Source: Acetobacteraceae bacterium (GTDB lineage Bacteria; Pseudomonadota; Alphaproteobacteria; Acetobacterales; Acetobacteraceae). From it: a DNA stretch of 47,154 nt. The position numbers and the translations under genes were made by a program. Where the stretch lies: positions 1-47,154 of the forward strand of contig DAIDKZ010000177.1 in the NCBI GenBank assembly GCA_027449745.1, in the 5' to 3' direction. The notes beneath the pieces are model-generated. The model did no database searches, was not told the origin of the DNA, and was given only the letters and a program-made list of their open reading frames with translations. Shown here in pieces: positions 1-8,105 of the stretch. Position 1 is the first letter of the stretch. The number at the start of each line of letters is the position of its first letter.

Positions 1-283
1 ACTTGCCCCGGGGCAAACGCCATCGGGAGAAACGCCATCGGGCCAGGCACCGGCGGGCCAGGCACCGGCGGGACAGGCAACGGCGGGACAGGCAACGGCG
101 GCAGCGCCGGCGGCGGGGCCGGCCGCTGGGCAGACGGCGACCCAGATTGAGGGGGCGGCGGCAGGGGCTGCCGCCGCGCCGCCATCGGTGGAGGCGGCCG
201 CGCCTGGTGCCGCCGCGGCCCCGCGCCCGCCAGCGAAGGCGAAGATCGGTGGCCTCGACAGCGGCATGGGCGGGCTGTATTGA
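1..283 (+). CDS. mrcA: Penicillin-binding protein 1A, C-terminal tail (partial)
   Basis: Only the last ~93 codons are present, reading from base 2 to a TGA at 281-283. The translation is almost entirely Ala, Pro, Gly, Gln and Thr and ends in GGLDSGMGGLY. No catalytic domain is visible, so the assignment rests on two things: a low-complexity tail ending in a Gly-rich GLY is common in alphaproteobacterial class A penicillin-binding proteins, and mrcA lies directly upstream of prfB in many of these bacteria. A penicillin-binding protein of this class would polymerise and cross-link peptidoglycan in the periplasm. The tail contains six 15-bp tandem units. Another membrane or cell-wall protein with a disordered tail remains possible. 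Confidence 0.6.
   Translation, partial: LAPGQTPSGETPSGQAPAGQAPAGQATAGQATAAAPAAGPAAGQTATQIEGAAAGAAAAPPSVEAAAPGAAAAPRPPAKAKIGGLDSGMGGLY
11..100 (+). repeat. Six 15-bp tandem units in the coding tail
   Basis: Six consecutive 15-bp units encode the pentapeptides GQTPS, GETPS, GQAPA, GQAPA, GQATA and GQATA. Adjacent units are identical or nearly so in pairs, which suggests recent slippage or unequal exchange. The repeat is in frame and only lengthens a probably disordered periplasmic tail. Confidence 0.85.
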
Positions 284-352
284 CCGCGCCTCTCCGGCCG
301 CCGTCTGCCCCGGGGGCGGCTGTGTCCAGGAACGTGCCCAGAGGAAGCCGAG

Positions 353-1484
353 ATGTCCGCTGAAGCCGATGCCCTCAACGAGCAGATCCAGCAGTCGGTC
401 AGCCTGCTGAGGAGGCATCTTTGACTGGGATGCCGCCAATCACCGCCTCGCGGAGCTGAACGCCCGCGCCGAGGATCCCGATCTCTGGAACGACCCCGCC
501 AACGCCCAGGCGGTGCTGCGCGAGCGCACCCGGCTGGCGGCGCAGATCGAGGGGGTCAGCCGGCTGATCCATGAGGTCGATGACGCGCTCGGGCTGATCG
601 AGCTGGCCGAAGCCGAGAGCGACGCCGCGATGGTCGCCGACGGGCTCGCCTCGCTGCAGGCGCTGGCCGACGAGGCCAAGCGGCGCGAGATCGAGAGTCT
701 GCTCTCCGGCGAGGCCGACGGCAACGATGCCTATGTCGAAATCAATGCCGGCGCCGGCGGCACCGAGGCGCAGGACTGGGCCGAGATGCTCGAGCGCATG
801 TATCAGCGCTGGGCGGAGCAGCATGGCTACAAGGTGCAGGAGATCGAACGCAGCGACGGTGAGCAGGCCGGCATCAAATCGGCCACGCTGCAGATTTCGG
901 GCCCGAGCGCCTATGGCTGGCTGAAGACCGAATCGGGCGTGCACCGCCTGGTGCGCATCAGCCCGTTCGATGCCGCGGCGCGCCGGCAGACCAGCTTCGC
1001 CAGTGTCTGGGTCTATCCGGTGGTCGACGAGAACATCGCCATCGAGGTGAACGAGTCCGATCTGCGCATCGATACGTTCCGCGCCTCCGGCGCCGGCGGC
1101 CAGCACGTCAACAAGACCGAGTCCGCCATCCGCATCACCCATATTCCGACCGGCATCGTCGTCGGCTGCCAGACCGACCGCAGCCAGCACCGCAACCGCG
1201 CCACCGCGATGCAGATGCTGAAGGCGCGGCTCTACGAGCAGGAACTGCAGCGGCGCGAAGCCGCCGCGGCGGCGGCGGAGAGCGCCAAGACCGATATCGG
1301 CTGGGGCCACCAGATCCGCAGCTACGTGCTGGCGCCCTACCAGCTGGTGAAGGATCTGCGCACGGGCGTCGAGAAGGGCAATCCCGCCGCCGTGCTGGAT
1401 GGTGATCTGGACGCCTTCATGGCCGCCGCCCTGGCCGCGCGCGTCGGGGCCACGCGCAGCGAGGCGAGCGCTCAGGCCCGTTGA
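353..1484 (+). CDS. prfB: Peptide chain release factor 2 (programmed +1 frameshift)
   Basis: RF2 recognises UGA and UAA stop codons and triggers peptide release on the ribosome. The gene starts at ATG 353 (GAGGAAG upstream), reads 23 codons ending LLRRHL, then meets an in-frame TGA at 422-424. The rest of RF2 continues in the +1 frame from GAC at 423 ([19 protein letters not shown]...). The site has the canonical form AGGAGG-CAT-CTT-TGA-C, with the internal Shine-Dalgarno (410-415) three bases before the CTT slip codon, so this is the classic autoregulatory frameshift and not a pseudogene. The product is about 376 residues. The stop-codon-recognition motif SPF (VRISPFD) and the catalytic GGQ ([13 protein letters not shown]) are intact. 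A caller that ignores the shift would start at 513 and lose the N-terminus. Confidence 0.97.
410..425 (+). promoter_or_regulatory. prfB: prfB +1 frameshift signal
   Basis: An internal Shine-Dalgarno AGGAGG (410-415), spacer CAT, slippery CTT (419-421), stop TGA (422-424) and following C match the known RF2 recoding site, including the 3-nt spacing. When RF2 is scarce the ribosome pauses at UGA and slips to TTT-GAC, restoring RF2 synthesis. Confidence 0.95.
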
Positions 1485-1485
1485 A

Positions 1486-1499
1486 GCGCGGCCCCGCGC
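1486..1499. terminator. Possible hairpin between convergent genes
   Basis: GCGCGGCCCCGCGC is a GC-only inverted repeat just past the prfB stop and 18 bases before the stop of the converging transglutaminase-like gene. There is no T-run on either side, so it is at best a weak or Rho-assisted terminator. Confidence 0.3.
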
Positions 1500-1517
1500 C
1501 GCACAGGTTCGGGGATG

Positions 1518-2189
1518 CTACGCGCCGGCCTCGCGCTCGAAGCGGTCGGCGCCGTCGTCCGCTGCCCGGCCCATGGCGCGCGGGTAGGTCGCCTCGAGGT
1601 CGGCGCGGATGCGTTCGTACGGCACATCGGCGAAGCTGCCGTGGTCGCGCAGATATTGCATGTGGGCGCGCCCGTCGGCGTCGAACGGGTGGAACAGTGC
1701 GTCGTTGATGCCGTCGAACTCCAGCGGGCGGACGCGGAAGCGTTCGCAGAGCGAAAGATTGAAGGTCGGCGTGGCCTTCACCCAGCGCCCGTCCAGCCAG
1801 AGCTGGCTGTAGCCGTGATCGACGAAGATGTCGGTGCCGAGGCGTTCGAGCAGTTGCGGCGTCGCGAGGTGGTTGCGCACGTCGGCGAGCCCGATCCGCG
1901 CCGGAATGCCGAGGGCGCGCGCCGCGGCGCTGAGCAGCGCCGCCTTGCCGACGCACCAGCCACGGCCGCGCGCCAGCACGGCACTGGCGACGCAGGATTC
2001 CGGCGCGGTGAGATCGATGTAGGGATCATAGCGAATCTCGTCGCGTACCGCGAGGAACAGGGCGATCGCCTGCGCGCGCGCGCCGGTCGCACCGGCAGCG
2101 GCGCGCGCGGCGAAGGCGCGCACCGTCTCGGCGTCGCTATCGATGAAGCGGCCGGGCTGGAGACATGCGTTCAGGTCCTCGCCGTCCAT
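1518..2189 (-). CDS. Transglutaminase-like domain protein
   Basis: A 223-residue protein with the core of the transglutaminase-like cysteine-protease fold. It has a nucleophile region RGWCVGKAALLSAAARAL and a histidine region DHGYSQLWLDGRWVKATPTFN. The expected third catalytic position (usually Asp after the WVKA strand) reads Thr-Pro-Thr here, a pattern that may belong to this bacterial subgroup. No signal peptide is apparent, so it probably acts in the cytoplasm, perhaps as a peptidase or amidase; the substrate is unknown. It begins at ATG 2189, five bases after the stop of the upstream dehydrogenase gene on the same strand, so the two are probably co-transcribed. Confidence 0.7.
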   Translation of the reverse strand: MDGEDLNACLQPGRFIDSDAETVRAFAARAAAGATGARAQAIALFLAVRDEIRYDPYIDLTAPESCVASAVLARGRGWCVGKAALLSAAARALGIPARIGLADVRNHLATPQLLERLGTDIFVDHGYSQLWLDGRWVKATPTFNLSLCERFRVRPLEFDGINDALFHPFDADGRAHMQYLRDHGSFADVPYERIRADLEATYPRAMGRAADDGADRFEREAGA

Positions 2190-2194
2190 CGCGG

Positions 2195-3160
2195 TCAGCT
2201 CCAGAGCGGATCGATGGCCGGCCGGCCGCCGAGGACGGCGGCGATGTTGTCGAGCGCGCGCATGCCCATCGCGGTGCGCGTCTCGATCGTGCCGCTGCCC
2301 ATGTGCGGGGTGAGGAACACGTTGGGCAGTTCCGCCAGTTGCAGGTCGAAATCCGGCTCGCTGCGATAGACATCGAGCCCGGCGGCGTAGAGATGCCCCG
2401 AGCGCAGCGCCGCGATCAGCGCGTCCTCGTCGATCAACGCCCCGCGCGCCGCGTTCGCGATCACTGCGCCGCGCGGCAAGAGCGCGATGGTCTCGGCGTT
2501 GATGATCTTGTCGGTGGCGGCCCCGCCCGGCGCGTGCAGCGTGAGGATCTGGCAATGCGGTAGCATTGCCTTGAAATCAGCAAAAAATTCGGCCCCCTGC
2601 TCGAGTTCGGGTGGCAGGCGCTGGGCGTCGTGATAGAGGATGCGCATGCCGAACCCGCGCGCGCGCTGTGCCACGGCACGGCCGATGCGCCCGAGGCCAA
2701 GAATGCCCAGCGTCTTGCCGGAGGCGCGGATGCCGAGGAATTCGTCGAGGCCGAACTTCTGCCGCCAGCCGCGCCGCATCAGCGCCTCGTATTCATGCGC
2801 CCGGCGGCAGGCGGCGAGGATGAGCAGGAAGGCCATGTCGGCGGTGCAGTCCGTGAGCACTTCGGGCGTGTTCGTGACCATGAGACCGCGTGCCCGGGCG
2901 GCGGCGACATCGACATGGTCGAAGCCGACGCTGCAGGTGGCGGCGATGCGCATCTCCGCCGGCAGGCGCGTGATGATCGCCGCCGGCAGCGGCACGGTCG
3001 AGGTGAGGAACAGCGCCTCGGCGCGATGCACACGCGTCGCTTCCAGCACCGCCTCCGGTCCGGCTTCGGGATCGGCGATCAGAACAGTGTCGAACTCGGC
3101 CTCGGCTCGTTCGAGAACCGCCGGAGGCACGTTGCGGGCGACGACCAGGCGTGACTTCAT
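2195..3160 (-). CDS. D-isomer-specific 2-hydroxyacid dehydrogenase
   Basis: A 321-residue NAD(P)-dependent oxidoreductase that would interconvert a 2-keto acid and a D-2-hydroxy acid, as glyoxylate/hydroxypyruvate reductases do. The nucleotide-binding loop GLGRIGRAVAQRARGFGM and the family's catalytic Arg (NAARGALIDE), Glu (SEPDFDLQ) and His (TPHMGS) are present. The start is placed at the ATG at 3160 because GGGAGAAGGA precedes it; an upstream in-frame start at 3220 would add a non-homologous leader. It is followed directly by the transglutaminase-like gene and is divergent from the glycosyltransferase at 3267. The exact substrate cannot be read from the sequence. Confidence 0.88.
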   Translation of the reverse strand: MKSRLVVARNVPPAVLERAEAEFDTVLIADPEAGPEAVLEATRVHRAEALFLTSTVPLPAAIITRLPAEMRIAATCSVGFDHVDVAAARARGLMVTNTPEVLTDCTADMAFLLILAACRRAHEYEALMRRGWRQKFGLDEFLGIRASGKTLGILGLGRIGRAVAQRARGFGMRILYHDAQRLPPELEQGAEFFADFKAMLPHCQILTLHAPGGAATDKIINAETIALLPRGAVIANAARGALIDEDALIAALRSGHLYAAGLDVYRSEPDFDLQLAELPNVFLTPHMGSGTIETRTAMGMRALDNIAAVLGGRPAIDPLWS

Positions 3161-3266
3161 GGCGATGTCCTTCTCCCCCTTGGTGGGTGGGATGATCGCG
3201 CAATCCTCCAACCGCGGCAAATCGGCGGCGATTCCCCTCGGCGCAGAATTGCTCTAAGGGCAGCGC

Positions 3267-4388
3267 ATGGATACGGCTTCCCCCGCCCCGGTGCTCACCG
3301 CGGCGCCCGAATTGTCCGTGATCGTCCCCTGCTACAACGAGCGGGCCAACGTGGCGCCGCTGGTGGCGCGGCTCGATGCCGCTCTGGCGGGGCTCACCTG
3401 GGAAGCGATCTTCGTCGACGACGACAGCCCCGATGGGACCGCCGAGGAGGCGCGGCGGATCGGTGCGGGCGACGCGCGGGTGCGCTGCCTGCGGCGCGTC
3501 GGCCGGCGTGGCCTCGCCTCCGCCGTCATCGAAGGGGCGCTGGCCTCCTCGGCGCGCTTCGTCGCGGTGATCGACGGTGACATGCAGCACGACGAAACGC
3601 GCCTGCCGGCAATGCTTGCGGAGCTGCGTGCCGGTGCGGCGGACGTGGTGGTCGGCAGCCGGCACGTCAGCGGCGGGGACGATGCCGGGCTTGCCGGACC
3701 CTTCCGCCAGCGCCTGTCGCACGCCGGTATCCATCTTGCCCGGCGCTTCCTGCCCGCCGCCCTGACGGACCCGATGAGCGGGTTCTTCATGGTGCCTCGG
3801 CCGCTGTTCGAGCGCCTGGCGCCGCGGCTGACCGGGCAGGGGTTCAAGATCTTGGTCGATCTGCTGCTCTCCGCCCCGGCGCCGCTGCGCGTGCGCGAGA
3901 TAGCCTACCAGTTTCGCAGCCGCGAGGCGGGCGAGAGCAAGCTCGACGCACTGGTGCTGGCCCAGTTCGCCGGGCTGTTGCTGGACAAGCAGTTCCACGG
4001 GATCGTGCCGCTGCGCTTCATCGCCTTTGCCGGGGTCGGCCTGATAGGCGTGCTGGTGCATCTCGCCACGCTGACGCTGGCGCGCGAGGCCATCGGCCTG
4101 CACTTCGCCCTGGCCCAGAGTGTGGCGACCCTGGTCGCGATGGTGGCGAATTTCGAGCTCAACAACCGTCTCACCTATGGCGACCAGCGGCTGCGCGGCG
4201 AGCCGCTCTGGCGGGGATTGCTGCTGTTTCTTCTGGTCTGCGGCCTTGGCGCCATCGCCAATGTCGGCATCGCGCGCATGCTCTATGCGGAGAACACGAC
4301 CTGGTCGCTGGCCGGCGCGGCCGGCGCGGTGGTGGGCGTGGTGTGGAACTACGCCGTGTCGGCAACCCTGGTCTGGCGTGGCCGGTGA
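3267..4388 (+). CDS. GT2 glycosyltransferase fused to a GtrA-like membrane domain
   Basis: The first ~240 residues are a family-2 glycosyltransferase of the dolichol/polyprenol-phosphate sugar synthase type: nucleotide-binding start SVIVPCYNERANV, FVDDDSPDGT, the metal-site stretch VIDGDMQHDE and the acceptor-site DPMSGFFMVPR. The C-terminal ~115 residues hold four hydrophobic segments matching GtrA/DPMS-type proteins. Such fusions transfer a sugar from a nucleotide donor to a polyprenyl phosphate and may help move it across the membrane. The downstream GT39-like gene overlaps by 4 nt (GTGA) and is the expected user of the lipid-linked sugar. The start is ATG 3267 with AAGGG six bases upstream. 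Confidence 0.88.
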   Translation: MDTASPAPVLTAAPELSVIVPCYNERANVAPLVARLDAALAGLTWEAIFVDDDSPDGTAEEARRIGAGDARVRCLRRVGRRGLASAVIEGALASSARFVAVIDGDMQHDETRLPAMLAELRAGAADVVVGSRHVSGGDDAGLAGPFRQRLSHAGIHLARRFLPAALTDPMSGFFMVPRPLFERLAPRLTGQGFKILVDLLLSAPAPLRVREIAYQFRSREAGESKLDALVLAQFAGLLLDKQFHGIVPLRFIAFAGVGLIGVLVHLATLTLAREAIGLHFALAQSVATLVAMVANFELNNRLTYGDQRLRGEPLWRGLLLFLLVCGLGAIANVGIARMLYAENTTWSLAGAAGAVVGVVWNYAVSATLVWRGR

Positions 4389-5830
4389 CGGCGGCGGCGC
4401 GGCCTGCCCTGGCGGCGCTCGCCACGCTGACGGTGCTGCGCCTGGCGCTGGCGGCGGCCCTGCCGCTGTCGCCGGACGAAGCCTATTACTGGGTCTGGTC
4501 GCGCGCCCTGGCGGCCGGCTATCTCGACCATCCGCCGATGGTGGCGCTGCTGATCCGCGCCGGCACGGCGCTGGCTGGCGAAAGTGAGTTCGGCGTACGG
4601 CTGGCGGCGCCCCTGGCGGCGGGCGCCGGGTCACTGCTGCTGGCGAGCGCCGGCGAGGATCTCGCGCCCGGGCGGCATGCCGGCCTGATCGCGGCGGCGC
4701 TGCTCAACGCCTCCCTGCTGTTCGGTGCCGGGGCGGTGCTGATGACGCCGGACACGCCGCTGCTGCTGTTCTGGACCGCCACCCTGGCCGCGCTGGCGCG
4801 CGGGTTGCGCAGTGATGATGGGCGCTGGTGGCTCGCCGCCGGGCTGGCCGCCGGGCTGGCGCTGGCGAGCAAGCTCACGGCGCTGCTGCTGCTCGGCGCC
4901 GTCGGGCTGTGGCTGCTCGCGCTACCGGAGACGCGGCGGATGCTCGCCACGCCGTGGCCCTGGCTCGGCCTCGGCATCGCCACGCTGGTCTTCGCGCCGA
5001 CGCTCGCCTGGAACGCGGCGCATGGCTGGGCCGGCTTCGTCAAGCAGGGCGGGCGCGTCACCGCGTGGCAGCCGGCGCGGGCGGGGCAGTTCCTCGGTGA
5101 ATTGCTGGCCGGGCAGATCGGGCTCGCGACGCCGCTGGTGTTCCTGCTCTGCGCCGCCGGCACCGTGGCGGCGCTGCGCCGGGCGCGCACGGATGCCGCG
5201 GCGGCGCTGCTCGCCGCCAGTGTTGCCGTGCCGGGGCTGGTCTTCCTGGCGCACGCGCTCGGCGACCGGGTGCAGGGCAACTGGCCCGCGGGGCTCTATC
5301 CCGGCGCGGCGCTGGCCGCGGCCGCGTTCGCCGGCCCGGCATGGCGCCGCTGGTGGCGCCCGGCGGTGCTGCTGGGGCTGGCGATCACGGCGACGGTCTA
5401 TGTCCAGGCCCTGGCGGCGCCGCTGCCGCTGCCGGCCGCGCTCGATCCCAGCCTGCTCCGCCTCGCCGGCTGGCGCGGCTTCGCCACCGCCGTCGCCGCC
5501 GAGCGGCAGCGGGCCGGTGCCGGTTACGTCGCAGCGGAGAATTACGCGCTCGCCGCCATGCTCGCCTGGACCCTGCCGGCCGGCGTCGCCGTGGTCGGGC
5601 TGGAGCCGCGCTGGGCCCTGTTCGCCTTGCCCGACGCTGCACCCCTGCTGCGCGAGGGCCCGGGTCTGCTCGTGCGCAGCGCCCACCGCGCCGCTGGCGA
5701 CAGCACCCCGATCGCCACCCTGGAGCGGCGGCGCGGCGCATCGGTCGCGGAGACCTATTGGCTGTTCCGGCTGCCTCCGGGCGCCGACCTCGCGCCCGCG
5801 GTGCTGCTGCCGCGGCGCGGCACGCGATGA
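4385..5830 (+). CDS. GT39-family (ArnT/PMT-like) membrane glycosyltransferase
   Basis: A ~481-residue polytopic membrane protein with the N-terminal signature of ArnT/PMT-type glycosyltransferases: LSPDEAYYWVWSRALAAGYLD followed by HPPMVALLIR, containing the acidic residues that bind the lipid-phosphate sugar donor. Many Leu/Ala-rich transmembrane segments follow, then a soluble C-terminal part. It would transfer a sugar from polyprenyl phosphate to a periplasmic acceptor. I place the start at GTG 4385, overlapping the preceding stop as GTGA; an upstream in-frame start at 4343 would overlap the GtrA domain by 46 bp. The next gene again overlaps by 4 nt, so translation is probably coupled along this operon. 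Confidence 0.82.
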   Translation: MTAAARPALAALATLTVLRLALAAALPLSPDEAYYWVWSRALAAGYLDHPPMVALLIRAGTALAGESEFGVRLAAPLAAGAGSLLLASAGEDLAPGRHAGLIAAALLNASLLFGAGAVLMTPDTPLLLFWTATLAALARGLRSDDGRWWLAAGLAAGLALASKLTALLLLGAVGLWLLALPETRRMLATPWPWLGLGIATLVFAPTLAWNAAHGWAGFVKQGGRVTAWQPARAGQFLGELLAGQIGLATPLVFLLCAAGTVAALRRARTDAAAALLAASVAVPGLVFLAHALGDRVQGNWPAGLYPGAALAAAAFAGPAWRRWWRPAVLLGLAITATVYVQALAAPLPLPAALDPSLLRLAGWRGFATAVAAERQRAGAGYVAAENYALAAMLAWTLPAGVAVVGLEPRWALFALPDAAPLLREGPGLLVRSAHRAAGDSTPIATLERRRGASVAETYWLFRLPPGADLAPAVLLPRRGTR

Positions 5831-6264
5831 TCCGCCGGGCCGCCCTGCTGCTCCTGCTCGCCGCCGCCGCGCCGGTGCCCGACCCGACCGGGCGCTGGCT
5901 GACGGAGCGCGGCGATGGGGTGGTGGAGATCACACGCTGCGGGGCTGCGCTGTGCGGACGGATCGTCGGCGGGCAGATCGCGCCGGGGGCGGCGGATATC
6001 GGCCGCGATGTCCATGGCGCAAGGCTCTGCGGCCTGACGCTGTTCTCCGACATGCGCCCAGACGAACCCGGTCCGGACCATGGCGGACCCTGGAACGGCC
6101 ATGTCTATAATCCGCTCGATGGCCGGGTCTATGCCGCTCGCCTCACCATGCCGGGACCGGACCGGCTGCGGCTGCGCGGCTATATCGGCCTGCCTCTCTT
6201 GGGGGCGAGCGAACTATGGACGCGCTTCACCGGCGCGTTGGACGCGGAGTGCCAGATGCGATGA
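5827..6264 (+). CDS. DUF2147-family secreted protein
   Basis: A 145-residue protein with a short hydrophobic signal sequence (MIRRAALLLLLAAAAPV) followed by a DUF2147-type domain. It starts with the typical DPTGRWLTERGDGVVEI strand and carries a Cys pair in TRCGAALCGRIVGG; later features are WNGHVYNPLDGRVYAARL and LRGYIGLPLLGASELWTR. Members are small secreted beta-barrel-like proteins of unknown function. It overlaps the GT39 stop and the next start by 4 nt each (ATGA), so it is embedded in the operon. A role in the envelope is inferred only from the signal peptide and neighbours. Confidence 0.82.
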   Translation: MIRRAALLLLLAAAAPVPDPTGRWLTERGDGVVEITRCGAALCGRIVGGQIAPGAADIGRDVHGARLCGLTLFSDMRPDEPGPDHGGPWNGHVYNPLDGRVYAARLTMPGPDRLRLRGYIGLPLLGASELWTRFTGALDAECQMR

Positions 6265-7250
6265 CCGACCTCGCCGCCCCGAGCTATGACAGCGTTGCCG
6301 CCGCCGCCCGGCGCCTCGCCGGACGCATCGTCCGCACCCCGTTGCTGCGAAACGAGCGGCTGGACGCCCTGACGGGGGCGCGGGTTCTGATCAAGCCGGA
6401 ACCGCTGCAGCGGACCGGCAGCTTCAAGCTGCGCGGCGCGACGAACGCCTTGCTGCAACTGGAGCCGGCGGCGCGGGCGGCCGGGGTGCTCACCTATTCC
6501 TCGGGCAACCACGCCCAGGCGGTGGCCTGCGCGGCGGCGGCGGACGGCGTGGCGGCGACGGTGTTCATGCCCACCGACGCGCCGCGCATCAAGCGCGAGA
6601 GCACCGAACGCTGGGGCGCGCGGGTCGAGGTCTATGATCGCCGCACCCAGAGCCGTGAGGACCTCGCCGCCGCCTTCGCCGCGGCCACCGGCGCCAGCCT
6701 CATCCCGCCCTATGAACATGCGGACGTGATCTCCGGGCAGGGTACCGCCGCGCTGGAACTGGCCGAGGATGCCGCCGCCGCCGGCCTGGCGATGGATGCG
6801 CTGCTCGTCTGCACCGGCGGCGGCGGCTTGATCGCGGGCAGCGCCCTGGCGATGGAAGGGGTTTCGCCGGCGACGCGGGTGTATGCGGTCGAGCCGGAGG
6901 GCTGGGACGACACCGCCCGTTCGCTCGCCGCCGGGACGCGCCTGGCCAATGAGGGGAGTGGCTCGACCCTGTGCGATGCGCTGCTGGCGCCGATGCCGGG
7001 CACGCTCACCTTCGCCCTCAACCGGCCGCGCCTGGCCGGCGGCATCGCGGTCAGCGACGATGAGGTGCTGGCGGCGATGGCGTTCGCCTTCCGCCATCTC
7101 AAGCTCGTCGTCGAACCGGGCGGGGCGGTGGCGCTGGCCGCCCTGCTCGCCGGCCGGCTCGAGGCGCGCGGGCAGGTGGTCGGCGTCGTCCTGAGCGGCG
7201 GCAATGTCGACCCAGCCATCTTCAGCCGTGCCCTGGCATCCGGGCCGTGA
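6261..7250 (+). CDS. Threonine/serine dehydratase-like PLP enzyme
   Basis: A 329-residue fold-type II PLP enzyme. The cofactor lysine is K56 in GSFKLRGA, the phosphate-binding glycine loop is CTGGGGLIAG near residues 184-193, and SSGNHAQAVA is the usual substrate loop. It lacks the C-terminal ACT regulatory domain of biosynthetic IlvA, so it resembles catabolic threonine dehydratases or serine racemases. The expected reaction is deamination of Thr or Ser to a 2-oxo acid and ammonia. The start is the ATG in ATGA at 6261, overlapping the DUF2147 stop; an upstream start at 6216 would overlap by 49 bp and is less likely. Confidence 0.85.
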   Translation: MTDLAAPSYDSVAAAARRLAGRIVRTPLLRNERLDALTGARVLIKPEPLQRTGSFKLRGATNALLQLEPAARAAGVLTYSSGNHAQAVACAAAADGVAATVFMPTDAPRIKRESTERWGARVEVYDRRTQSREDLAAAFAAATGASLIPPYEHADVISGQGTAALELAEDAAAAGLAMDALLVCTGGGGLIAGSALAMEGVSPATRVYAVEPEGWDDTARSLAAGTRLANEGSGSTLCDALLAPMPGTLTFALNRPRLAGGIAVSDDEVLAAMAFAFRHLKLVVEPGGAVALAALLAGRLEARGQVVGVVLSGGNVDPAIFSRALASGP

Positions 7251-7293
7251 ATGTGTGAAATTGAGATTAGAAAAGTCGCCGCGGGAGTCCGTC

Positions 7294-8073
7294 ATGCCCG
7301 ATGCCATCGTTCCTCCGCGCGGCCCGGTGCGCGACCAAGTCTCGGAGGCGGAATGGCAGGCGCGGCTGGATGCCGCCGCCTGCTACCGGCTGATCGCTCG
7401 CTACGGGATGAGCGATCTCGTCTATAATCACATCACGGTGCGCGTGCCGGGGGCGGAGGATCGGCTGCTGATCAACCCCTTCGGCTGGCTCTATGACGAG
7501 ATCACCGCGTCCAGCCTGATCACCATCGACCTGGCGGGAACCATCCTGCTCAACCCCCACGCCGACATCGGCATCAATCCGGCCGGCTATGTCATCCACA
7601 GCGCCGTGCACGGGGGGCGTGAGGATGTCGGCTGCGTGATCCACACCCATACGCGGGCCGGCATGGCGGTTTCGGCGATGCGCGACGGGCTGCTGCCGCT
7701 GACCCAGACGGCCATGCGCTGCATGCCGGTGGCCTACCACGAGTACGAGGGACCGGCGGTGGCGCTGGACGAGCGTGCCCGCCTGGTCGCCGACCTCGGC
7801 GCCGCGACCTGCATGATCCTGCGCAATCACGGGCTGCTGACCGCGGCGCCGACGGCGGCCGAAGCCTTCAATGCCATGTACTGGCTGGAGATGGCCTGCC
7901 GCGCCCAGGTGGACGCGTTGGGGTCGGGTGCCGCGCTGACGATGCCGCCGGCGCATGTGGTCGAGCATGCGGTGCATCTCTACAGACCGCAGACGCGGCG
8001 ACGCTTCGGCCTGCTGGAATGGCCGGCGATGCTGCGCCTCCTGGACCGGACGGACCCCGGCTGGCGGACGTGA
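7294..8073 (+). CDS. Class II aldolase/adducin-family protein
   Basis: A 259-residue protein of the zinc-dependent class II aldolase/adducin family. The metal ligands are visible as HTH (H117 and H119) and H179 in LRNHGLLT, and SDLVYNHITVR is the usual N-terminal motif. Enzymes of this fold cleave or decarboxylate sugar phosphates or hydroxy acids, but the substrate varies too much to name. The start is ATG 7294 with GGGAG upstream. The gene's stop lies in a 15-bp tandem repeat that also supplies the start of the sulfotransferase gene. Confidence 0.85.
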   Translation: MPDAIVPPRGPVRDQVSEAEWQARLDAAACYRLIARYGMSDLVYNHITVRVPGAEDRLLINPFGWLYDEITASSLITIDLAGTILLNPHADIGINPAGYVIHSAVHGGREDVGCVIHTHTRAGMAVSAMRDGLLPLTQTAMRCMPVAYHEYEGPAVALDERARLVADLGAATCMILRNHGLLTAAPTAAEAFNAMYWLEMACRAQVDALGSGAALTMPPAHVVEHAVHLYRPQTRRRFGLLEWPAMLRLLDRTDPGWRT

Positions 8074-8105
8074 AGCCGGCGGACGTGAAACTGGCGGACG
8101 TGAAA
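8061..8105 (+). repeat. Three 15-bp direct repeats across a stop/start junction
   Basis: Three near-identical copies of a 15-bp unit (CTGGCGGACGTGAAG/A) lie head to tail. The first contains the aldolase stop (8071-8073). Each copy contains a GTG in the sulfotransferase frame (8070, 8085, 8100), so the repeat adds ADVK-type units at the N-terminus and provides three possible starts. Confidence 0.85.

Noticed and set aside
297-320. GC-rich inverted repeat between mrcA and prfB as terminator
   Set aside because: The stem is interrupted and lacks a T-run, and the short gap is compatible with read-through into prfB.
2793-4634. A 613-codon minus-strand open frame
   Set aside because: It lies opposite the GT2-GtrA gene and partly over the dehydrogenase, with low-complexity Arg/Pro/Gly-rich translation and no ribosome-binding site. 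The conserved motifs are in the other frames.
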